Assembly (NCBI RefSeq): GCF_041146795.1
Contig: NC_135177.1
Span: forward strand, 21,250,560 to 21,314,559
DNA: 64,000 bases
From: Maylandia zebra
Lineage: Eukaryota; Chordata; Actinopteri; Cichliformes; Cichlidae
Reading direction: 5' to 3'
Shown here: piece after piece, positions 56,201 to 64,000 of the stretch
How the letters are laid out: each line of letters begins with the position of its first letter
Position numbering within the stretch: position 1 is the stretch's first letter
Translations under genes and position numbers: made by a program
Notes under the pieces: generated by a model
Databases searched by the model: none
Seen by the model: only the letters and a program-made list of their open reading frames with translations
What the model was told of the DNA's origin: nothing

Positions 56201-59200
56201 GTGTTGCCCCTCTTTATTGAACTCAGTATTTCTTTTAAATTATTTATTTTAAATCTTTCAAGTTGTAATATGATTAAAAGTTATTAGCGTTACATTTTGA
56301 CCACAAATGCATTTGTTCTTAATGTTCATTGTTCCCTCAAAAATAATATTGTTTAGAACAGCTGCAGTCACATAGTGCAGCACTCATACATCAATAGACA
56401 AGTATCACAGCAGTTAAAAAATAACTTGTAATGGGATCAGGGCCTGTTTCATAATCAAAGTAAACAACTCAATCCAACCAGAGGAAGCACACAGTAAATC
56501 ACAACAAAACCCACCTACACACATCAAAAACATCACTTTGATGCCAGCAATCGCTTAAACAGAGTGGGAGTCATGTGTTAAACCCTGGAATCTGCATACA
56601 CAGTGATGAACACGAACCTTACAGAGGGAATCGCTCCTTTCAAGGACTGCGCTCTGCAAATGGGCCATGACTGCCATCTCCATGTCTGACAAACAGAAGG
56701 TTTGTGATCAAGGTAGTATCTTGAGAATTGCAGTTATTTTCTCATAAAAAATGTCAGAAACACGCCTGTGATGTGACTGTTTTGTGGGTGAACGTAAAAG
56801 ACCTCTAATGTCGCAGTGCAAGTCTCCGAGGAACTCGTTGAGCTCCCTGGTTCTCTGGCTGCGGTAGTGGAGCCGGTCGTCTGAAAGAAACTAGCCCACA
56901 CACAGACATATAGAAAAAAACATATACTGTATATATGGAATAATGATCACAAAAATGTGTAAACAATGTAATCATTAGATACGATCATGAACATGCCAAA
57001 AAATCAAGTCCCTCCATCTCAAAATCCTTTTTCTCTACCATACTAGGCAGTCGAGGCACAGACAGCAGGAATCCAATCTGTACAGAGAGTTTCAGACATA
57101 AAAGGTACTGAGATATATACGCATGGTGGTCCAGAGTAACAATTTCCTCAATATCTGATCATCAATAAATCAAAGAAATACTGCAGTATACAGTGCTGTG
57201 AAAAAGCATCTGCCCCTTTCTTGATTTCTTAGGGTTTTTTTTCCATATTTTTCACAGTTACGTTTCAGATCATCAGACAAATTTTGACATTAAACAAAGT
57301 TTATGTCATTAAATACAACATTAGACCTGCTGACTAAAGAAATCATTAAAATAGAATGTGTTTGACAAAGTGAAGTAGGCTGAAAGATCTCATAAAGCAA
57401 CACACCACACCAAAATCTAAAGAAACAGCTGAGAAACAAAGTCATTGACATCTATCTCTCTGGAAAGGGTCACAAAGCCATTTCTAAGGCTTTAGGACTC
57501 CTGTGAACCAGTGAGAGGCATTAACCACAAATTAAGAGTGCTAAACCTTCCCAGGAGTGGCCGCCCTACCAAAATTACTTCAAGAGCACATCCACGACTG
57601 TTCCAGGATGTCACAAAAGAACCCAGAACAACATGTACTCACTTGCCTCAGTTAAAGTCAAAGTTCATGATTGAACAATAAGAAAGAGACTGGGCGAAAA
57701 TGGCTCACATTTGTCAGAAAACATCTTGATGATACCAGAGAAAAAATATTCTGTGGACTGACGAGAAAAAAAGCAAACTTTTTAGAAGTTTTTAGTCCCG
57801 TTACATTTAGACTGAAACTAACGCAGTATTTCAGTAAAAGAAAACATCGTACCAATAGTCGAACATGTTGGTGGTATTGTAATGGTGCTTTGCTACTTCA
57901 GAACCTGGGTGTTAAAAAGGTTGTTCGTGCTCGAAAACCCTCCAGTGTGGCTGAATTAACATAATTTAGCAAAGAAGAGTTGGCCAAAATTACCCCACAG
58001 TGATGTGAAAGACTCACTGTCAGTTAATGCAACCATTTGAATTCAGTTCTTGCTGCCAAGGGTGCCACAACCAGTTATTAGATTTAGGGGGCAATTACTT
58101 TTTCACACAGCCCATATGGAAAAGAAATAGTAAAAATATATATGATTTACTCATGAAAGTGGCCACTTTCATGAGTAAATCATATATAAATCATATAAGG
58201 CTTACATGATTTACTCATGAAAGTGGCAACTTTCTCATTACTTTCATATATTTTTTTAGTAAGTATACAAAACATACAAGTTTCATTATATAATTTTTCA
58301 AGGGATCTTATATCTGTTTTCACTCTTGTATGCTTTTCATACAAGTTTCATACAAGACAGATAAAAACTTTATAAGATTTATATATATCTTTTCCATATG
58401 GGAGAGCTTGGCAGGTTTGTTCCTTTAATAAATGAAAGCATCATTTTAAAATTGTGTTATGCATTTACTGGTTATCTTTGTCTAACAATAAAAATTGTTT
58501 AATCATCTGAAATAAGAAGTCAGGAAGGGGGAAATACTTTTTTGAAATACTGCATGACAGATGAATTTGTAAAAAAAATAAATAAATTGAGAAAGCATTG
58601 TGTGTGCCAGAATTAAATCTCGGACCACAGGGATGTAGATGACACAGCAGGATGGGATTCGAGCATCCAGGTGTTCAAGTTCTCTTCTGGCAACATCTGT
58701 CAGGAAGTCAGAGAGCCCCATCATCCTCCTCTTCTCTGGAAGAGGGAGTGTAATTATGGGTTTAGGTCAACAGTCATACAAAGTTCACATGGGCTTACAA
58801 CTAAAACAGGCACTTACTCTCATCAATGGCAGGATCCACATTCGGTTTGACTGTGAAGCGGTTGTCTGCCAAGCTGGCTTCAAAATCCACCTACATCACA
58901 CATCAGAAATCTATTAACACTTAACAAAGGCGCCAAATGTGATTAAAACAATAGGTGTGATTTTATGGAGGAACTCACAACTCTGCTGATGAGGGAGGTG
59001 ATATAGTTGAGATCATCAGAGAACCCTTCACTGATATCACGAAACAGCTGAATGGACTGAGGGAGGTGACGCGCTGTGTCCCTGATACAGACTGCACTGT
59101 ACACCGTCTGACAAACACACACTTTGTTGAACATTTAACAGAACCTGTCACATGGAAAAGGTGTGCTTAGTAAAACTGTCCTGCAGCTCCAACCTTGTAG

Positions 59201-61376
59201 AGGCTCTGCCAGTCATTAACTTTGGTGAGAGAGAGAGTCATCCGCCTTAGAAGAGTCTACAGCAAACAGACAAAAACTGGATTTAGGTAGTTGTCATATC
59301 AGTGGTTAGGTGATGAATCTGTAGGTAATGGTGTAATTAAGTGAGAAACGATAGACTTGTTACAGGTATGTTTCGGATGTTGCGTAGCGATGACTGCAGG
59401 GTTCTCAGGGAGTCCGAGTTCTGAGGAGACGTGAAGAAACGTATCACTTCCTGCCTCCTTTTTAACACTTTCAGGTCCTGAGTAGGCTGCAGAAACCACT
59501 GACTGACAGAAGACAGGATGCCACAGTAGTAGTACAAACAAGCAACCCTCAAGAAACCACAGTTTGTTGATGAAATGCAAAATTACCTGAAAATAGGGGT
59601 GTTTTACCATCAACATTAAATACTACAAAAATACAGCATTATTATACTAGTAAAAACAAACAAACAGTGCATCTTGACTATAAATAAAATCTGCTTTATA
59701 CAAACTCAAATTCCATATCTTGCAGAACTTCAGCACTACGGTTTGTTTGTGGAAATACATGAAAGAAACTCGACTGTTTGTTTTTTGTTGCTATGATAGT
59801 GTTTGTAACTGTGTAGGATTTTTTTCACACATTTATTTGCTAATTAAATCATCTTTTTATTTGCTGCTAGGACATTTTATTTTGCTTATTATGTTGCAAG
59901 CCAAAACTACCTTTATATTATTAAAAGACGGAATTTGCTGCTGATCAATAACTTATTGTGTAATTGTACTTTCTTACCGTAGCAGTTTGGAGCCAAACTT
60001 GCACTTGCAGCGGTTCAGGATCCCTGTGACACACACACAATACTCGGTAAACACAACTGGATAAGAAAGAGTGATAATGCACTAACTACTATACATACCA
60101 TAGAGACTGAGTCCCTCCTTTTCTCCTGAATGCAGCTTATAGACTGATGGGTGGAGTTCTGATTTGAAGATCTGCAGAACACTGGAACAAACCTGTCATT
60201 GTCCCGTTTTCTTGTAGTGTTGTTGGTGAACTTTTATTTTACTGCTATTCCTTCTTGTATTTCCAAGAAGGAGCGTCCCCACTGTTGCCTCCCTTTGTCT
60301 AGTCTGTGTGTTTGCACATTTTTCTACCTTGTTTTCCACTTCCTTACTTATTTTGTTTTTGTGCTTCATTGTGATTGACTACTCTTCCTGTGCACCATTG
60401 TACAATCAGCCTTTTGTGTATATTAGTTTCACCAGCTACTTCATTAGCTTTAGTTTTCCCTTCAAATCTACCCTAATTCTTTGTGGCATAGATTTTAAAA
60501 AGTGCTAAAAACATTCCTTAGCAATTTTGGTCCATGTTGACATGACAGCCTCACATAGTTTCTGGAAATTTGTCAGCTATACATGATGTGATTATTTATT
60601 TTCATTACATCCCAAAGGCTACTGGATTGAGATATAGAGACTTTGGAGGCCGTGAGTACAGTGAACTCATTAGGTGAACTCATTGAGTGTATAGTCCTAT
60701 TGTGCTTTGTTTTTCATTCTTTATGCTTTAGTTTTTGACATTTGCTTCTGTGTCCTGTGTTTGTCCTCTCTTAATAAAACCCTTGATGAGTTTCCATATT
60801 TTTCTAAATTTTGATAAAGTATATTAAAAACAACAAAAGTAACAACAAAAGATAAACAGTCACAACACAAAACTGAAATTTCAAAAACTGTAAAACAATG
60901 TCAGAACAGATAAAGAACAGAACAGAAAAAGCAAAAGAAACTCCTAAAAGTTTCCTAAACAAATAAAATAAACCTGATTTCAACTGAATTGAACAGTTGC
61001 TTGGTAGGCTCAGTTGTTCTACAAGGAACAATTTATGAAAATTGTAGGAGATCAGTATTAGCTTTTAGGGGCCTATGTAGGACAAAGACAGTTTATACAC
61101 TTACCTGTATGTGTCTCGGTCAATGTACACCATTCCTTTACTACAATGAGAATGAAAAGAGAAGCAACATTTTTTATTCATGAATACTTCTGAATGGCAT
61201 TAGGCTGGTCTGGTTTGCTAGATGGGCAGGAAGGAGATGCACTTGTGCTATTAAAACACAGTTGGACAAATTCATACTTGTGCAGCACGTCTGACCGACT
61301 AAAAACAGGCCAATGAAATTTCACACTTTGCTGAAAAATGGTTTCAGGGTTCTCATTATAATGTGTAATCACAGTT

Positions 61377-61453
<77 letters not shown>

Positions 61454-61960
61454 TGCTACATTTATGCAAGTCTCACAGTGTGTAGGCATGAAACTGCAGG
61501 ATGGGTACTCCAACACTGCTGTCTTCCAACTCCACTCCCACTCTCCTCCTGTCCAGACATTTCAGCAGGGCACCCACTGCCCTCAGCTATCCCACAGATG
61601 TACACACACACACGAGAAAATGATCATCTCCTGCAGAACCATGACTGATGGATAGGATAATGTTGAATGTAGACAGCTGGCTCACCATCAGGGACGAGTC
61701 AAAGGAGATACAGGAGGAGAGGTAGGACAGTTTGTCTCTCTCAGAAATGCAGGCGGGGAGGAAAGGCAGATTGGCAGAGAGCAACCTTTGCTTACTGACC
61801 TCCAGACCTTCAACATTGATACAAAATGAAGCCGGAAAACTGTGCAATTTCATGCTAGATTTCTTCTAAAGGATTGAGGAAGAGAGTATTGCAAGAATGT
61901 GTTTACCAAAGTCGACATATGGATACGTGACCACCTCTGGTCTGTAATGTGGGTTTGAAC
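50246..61960 (-). CDS. msh5: MutS homologue 5 (MSH5), lacking its 5' exons
   Basis: Twenty-two exons run from 61960 to the stop at 50246: 61960-61907, 61807-61686, 61586-61477, 61140-61105, 60181-60099, 60023-59978, 59502-59364, 59256-59194, 59107-58979, 58890-58818, 58735-58626, 57077-56997, 56890-56803, 56685-56618, 54495-54377, 54264-54138, 53388-53239, 52997-52923, 51077-50931, 50728-50591, 50516-50443 and 50366-50246. They give about 717 aa with consistent phases. MSH5 pairs with MSH4 as a clamp that stabilises meiotic crossover intermediates. Seen: [51 protein letters not shown], Walker [16 protein letters not shown], Walker [14 protein letters not shown] and the AAQAGLP-like helix ([11 protein letters not shown]). 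About 120 N-terminal residues are missing and probably lie beyond 64000. Introns hold several transposons. Confidence 0.93.
51286..51760. mobile_element. Fragment of the same repeat family as 37149-39550, reverse orientation
   Basis: Blocks such as ACAGGTACACCTGTTCATC, GTGTGATGAGTCTCGGTTTC and GCATGAATCCATTCTGCCTTG are the reverse complement of blocks in the 37149-39550 copy. It sits in an msh5 intron. Confidence 0.75.
53645..53976 (+). repeat. Dispersed teleost repeat, copy 2
   Basis: It has the same order and orientation as 8354-8668 (TAAATGGTAAATGGCCTGTA ... GAGCCACGATC). This copy is slightly longer and keeps GTGAAGTGTCTTGCCC, which copy 1 has lost in part. It lies in an msh5 intron. Confidence 0.88.
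54599..56150 (-). mobile_element. Intact-looking Tc1/mariner transposon in an msh5 intron
   Basis: Perfect 25-bp terminal inverted repeats (outer 20 bases CAGGGAGTGCAGAATTATTA) bound the element and are flanked by TA on both sides (54597-54598 and 56151-56152). Related inner copies of the repeat, with TGCATAATTATTAGGCAAC, occur at about 54776-54796 and 55951-55972. This gives the double-repeat (IR/DR) ends of some Tc1 elements. Length 1,552 bp, with one uninterrupted transposase. Confidence 0.95.
54916..55932 (-). CDS. Tc1/mariner transposase, full length
   Basis: A 338-aa intronless frame begins [20 protein letters not shown]. The N-terminus has two helix-turn-helix regions ([20 protein letters not shown] and the segment after [14 protein letters not shown]). 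The catalytic domain has D in [10 protein letters not shown], a glycine-rich block ([15 protein letters not shown]), D in [11 protein letters not shown] and E in [11 protein letters not shown]. There are 37 residues between the last two, so DD37E by my count. No stop or frameshift is visible. The enzyme cuts and pastes at TA sites. Both ends of the element are intact, so this copy could be functional; expression is unknown. Confidence 0.93.
   Translation of the reverse strand: MGQKKDLTGSEKSKIVRYLAEGCSSLKIAKLLKRDHRTIKRFIQNSQQGRKKHVEKPRRKITAHELRKVKRAAAKMPLATSLAIFQSCNITGVPKSTRCAILRDMAKVRKAERRPPLNKTHKLKRQDWAKKYLKTDFSKVLWTDEMRVSLDGPDGWARGWIGKGQRAPVRLRRQQGGGGVLVWAGIIKDELVGPFRVEDGVKLNSQSYCQFLEDTFFKQWYRKKSASFKKNMIFMQDNAPSHVSKYSTAWLARKGIKEEKLMTWPPCSPDLNPIENLWSIIKCEIYKEGQQYTSLNSVWEAVVAAAHNVDGEQIKTLTESMDGRLLSVLAKKGDYIGR
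58111..58402. mobile_element. Palindromic MITE nested in the Tc1-like element
   Basis: The ends are inverted: CCCATATGGAAAAGA at 58111-58125 and TCTTTTCCATATGGG at 58388-58402. The interior is AT-rich with several hairpins: the 52-bp palindrome at 58137-58188, a repeated half-site at 58207-58230, and ACAAGTTTCAT / ATACAAGTTTCATACAAG arms. It has no ORF. Confidence 0.85.
58137..58188. repeat. Perfect 52-bp palindrome
   Basis: Two 26-base arms meet at GTGG/CCAC with no spacer. The arm core GATTTACTCATGAAAGTGG recurs once more at 58209-58227. Confidence 0.92.
60185..61100. other. msh5 intron sequence including a transposon fragment
   Basis: The block at about 60488-60700 (AACATTCCTTAGCAATTTTGG, GTTGACATGACAGC, CCCAAAGGCTACTGGATTGAG) belongs to the family of 37149-39550, in the same orientation. 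The rest is AT-rich and shows no exon. Confidence 0.6.
61381..61451. repeat. (GT)n microsatellite next to an msh5 exon
   Basis: About 70 bases of perfect GT end some 26 bases from the msh5 exon at 61477-61586, just past its donor. ORFs of THTHTH or VCVCVC type here are artefacts. Confidence 0.95.
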
Positions 61961-62700
61961 CTGAGAAGCAACAGAGAGTAGTTTAGAAAAAAAAGTTGTC
62001 ACTTTAGTGAACACAGTAAGTGTCGCGCTGACCTGGGAGGTGTGGCTGTTATACATAAAACATTACACTAATCAGTAGTTCAAAAATGTTGTCACTTGGA
62101 ATTTTATGTCAACCAGTCTTTATTATTAGAACTGTGAAGGTAATGAAGTAAACTTTTGCAGTTTTGTTTGATAAACTCACCACTAGGGCGAGCAGTGGTG
62201 TCATTTAATCAAAAGGTTCACTTTAGACAGCTTTTGCTGTTAGATCTGAGTCAATCCAATCACTTGGTTTTGTTTATATTTTTGCAAGCAGAAAATAGAT
62301 GAATACTTCCTGTTTATCAAGAATAATAAGTAATGAAAATCTGGGTTGCTGAAAACATTTTTGGGTTTTGTTCTGTTTACCACGATGACCTGTTTTTGAG
62401 AAGCAATTTCGTCAGTGCGACTACACTTCAAAGGGTCTGGCTTATAGAGAGCAGGATAACATTTGTTGGGGATGGGGATCCAGTCTTCTGTGGAGTAAAC
62501 CACAGAAGAATGTAAAATAGCTGTCTGGTTAGGTTGTGACTGTAAAAATATGTTATTAAAAATACCTTCCTCTGACAGAATATTCAAAAGATGACATAGA
62601 GGCTGTTTATCACAGATATGAATACAAGTGTGCTTTGAAAGTTTGGCTTGCCATTTGGGGTACTTTGGTTAGGGCTGGCACTTATATAGCACTTTTTAAC
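61961..62700 (-). other. Region expected to lead to the msh5 5' exons; one unexplained open segment
   Basis: A minus-strand frame (62587-62240) is open. Its part at about 62493-62382 is bounded by an acceptor-like CTCCACAG and a donor-like GTAAAC, reading EDWIPIPNKCYPALYKPDPL. It does not resemble the MSH5 N-terminus and I recognise no family, so I do not call it a gene. Confidence 0.3.
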
Positions 62701-62707
62701 TGTATTT

Positions 62708-63715
62708 GTGGCCCATAGCCCATTGCTACAGGCCATTCGATCCCTATACAACCGTTACAAGAGCTTGGTTCGCATTGCCGGCAATAAGTCGGACTTGTTC
62801 CCGGTGGGTGATGGGCTCCGCCAGGGCTGCCCTTTGTCACCGATTCTGTTCAGAATTTTTATGGACAGGATTTCTAGGCGCAGCCAAGTGGCGGAGGGCT
62901 TTCACTTCGGTGGCCTCAGAATCTCATCTCTGCTTTTCGCAGATGATGTGGTTCTGTTGGCTTCACTGGGTGATGGCCTCCAGCTCGTGATGGCCTCCAG
63001 CTCGCACTGGAACGGTTCGCAGCCGAGTGTGAAGCATCGGGAATGAAGATCAGCACCTCCAAATCTGAGGCCATGGTTCTCAGCCGGAAAAGGGAGGAGT
63101 GCCCACTCTGGGTCGGGGATGAGTTCAAGTATCTCGGGGTCTTGTTCGCGAGTGATGGGAGAAGGGAGCCGGAGATCGACAGACGGATTGGTGCTGCGGC
63201 CGCAGTGATGCAGACGCTGCACCGGTCCGTCGTGGTGTAGAGAGAGCTGAATGTAAAAGCAAAGCTCTCAATTTACCGGTCGATCTACGTCCCTACCCTC
63301 ACCTATGGCCACGAGCTGTGGGTAGTGACCGAAAGAACAAGATCGCGGATACAAGCGGCGGAAATTAGCTTCCTCCGAAGGGTGGCTGGCCTCTCCCTTA
63401 GAGATAGGGTGAGAAGTTCAGCTCAGAGTAGAGCCACTGCTCTTCCACATCAAAAGGAGCCAGCTGAGGTGGTTCGGACATCTGACAAGGATGCCCCCCG
63501 GGCGCCTCCTGGGTGAGGTGTTCCAGGCATGTCCCACCGGGAGGAGGCCCCGGGGCAGACCCAGGACACGCTGGAGATTATATCTCTCGGCTGGCCTGGG
63601 AACGCCTTGGTGTTCCCCCGGATAAGCTAGAGGAGGTGGCTGGGGAGAGGGAGGTCTGGGTTTCTCTGCTTAGGCTGCTGCCCCTGCGACCCGGGCCCGG
63701 ATAAAGTGGAAGAAG
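62708..63715 (+). mobile_element. Non-LTR retrotransposon fragment (reverse transcriptase C-terminal part)
   Basis: Broken frames read GLRQGCPLSPILFRIFMDRI, then LLFADDVVLLAS (the catalytic FADD box), KYLGVLFASDG, RRPRGRPRTR-like sequence and REVWVSLLRLLPLRPG. A stop at 63238 and several frameshifts disable it. The 3' end GGAAGAAGATAGATGGATGGATG carries a short GATG-type tail. The 5' half of the element is absent. Confidence 0.88.
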
Positions 63716-63728
63716 ATAGATGGATGGA

Positions 63729-63885
63729 TGAACTTTATTTGAGCACTCAAAGTATTTTCTTAGTGCAAACCTCACAACACTCACATTGTAATGGGTTCGG
63801 TGTCTTGCCCAAAGATACTTCGACATACATACTGGAGGAGCCAGGGATCAAACCACGACCTTCCAACTGGTAGAGCCACAGGCAC
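63729..63885 (+). repeat. Dispersed repeat flanking the LINE
   Basis: GGTGTCTTGCCCAAAGATACTTCGACAT ... GATCAAACCACGACCTTCCAACTGGTAGAGCCAC resembles the 3' half of a repeat whose 5' half (GCACTTATATAGCACTTTTTAAC) lies at 62678-62700. The LINE appears to have inserted into it. Confidence 0.55.
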
Positions 63886-64000
63886 CCCGGGATCAGGATG
63901 TTTAAAAACTGCACCACTGACTTACCACACGGGCTGGTTTCAGTGTCAGACATACCTCAACCTCATTCCTCTGACCCAGACCACATGTACCACACCACGT

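Larger units (their letters stand above)
57191..58554. mobile_element. Non-autonomous or decayed Tc1-like transposon in an msh5 intron
   Basis: The left end CAGTGCTGTGAAAAAGCATC and inner block GATCATCAGACAAATTTTGAC pair with a right end GGAAGGGGGAAATACTTTTT and inner block TGTCTAACAATAAAAATTG, giving long imperfect inverted ends. The interior has dead transposase-like sequence ([23 protein letters not shown]). A younger MITE at 58111-58402 splits it. Confidence 0.75.

Noticed and set aside
61178..61655. Frames with long THTHTH or VCVCVC runs
   Set aside because: They run through a GT microsatellite; only the msh5 exon at 61477-61586 is real here.
63953..64000. Possible minus-strand exon reading WCGTCGLGQRNEVE before GTATGT at the right edge
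   Set aside because: Too short, cut by the window edge, next to repeats and without similarity to MSH5.

Overview
This is a piece of a ray-finned fish chromosome. Vertebrate exon-intron genes, abundant Tc1/mariner-type transposons, L2-like and other LINE relics, a Ty3/Gypsy-like LTR element and long dinucleotide microsatellites all point to a teleost. A percomorph of cichlid type is my guess; nothing in the window proves it. I found no rRNA or tRNA gene and no CRISPR array.

Layout. 1-3132 (minus): the 5' exons of a FERM-domain protein that runs off the left edge, with a GC-rich putative promoter near 4500-4700. 3133-12070: intergenic DNA with decayed transposons. 12071-18673 (plus): an SGK-family kinase (sgk2-like, 12 coding exons) carrying a 2.6-kb TA-flanked transposon in one intron and another intron that is almost entirely a tetranucleotide repeat. 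19383-21425 (minus): a six-exon TMEM244-like membrane protein. 24023-35725 (plus): an L3MBTL1/3-type chromatin reader with three MBT repeats and a SAM domain (21 coding exons, 831 aa); its last intron holds an internally deleted LTR retrotransposon. 37149-42563: a nest of transposons, one carrying an unusual membrane/coiled-coil ORF. 43643-44440 (plus): tmem200b, one coding exon. 47370-49828 (plus): a secreted or GPI-anchored Ly6 protein. 50246-61960 (minus): msh5, the meiotic MutS homologue, 22 exons; its 5' coding exons are not visible. 62700-63900: a LINE fragment inside another repeat.

Together the genes do not form a pathway. They cover membrane/cytoskeleton (FERM), PI3K-dependent kinase signalling (SGK), chromatin compaction (L3MBTL), small membrane proteins (TMEM244, TMEM200, Ly6) and meiotic crossover control (MSH5). 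Their order is informative: SGK, TMEM244, L3MBTL and TMEM200 members are linked in partial sets on several human chromosomes, and LY6 genes lie near MSH5 in the human MHC class III region. The window therefore looks like a fuller version of an ancestral gene block. Exon coordinates below were read by eye from splice signals, reading frame and family similarity; no alignment was run.
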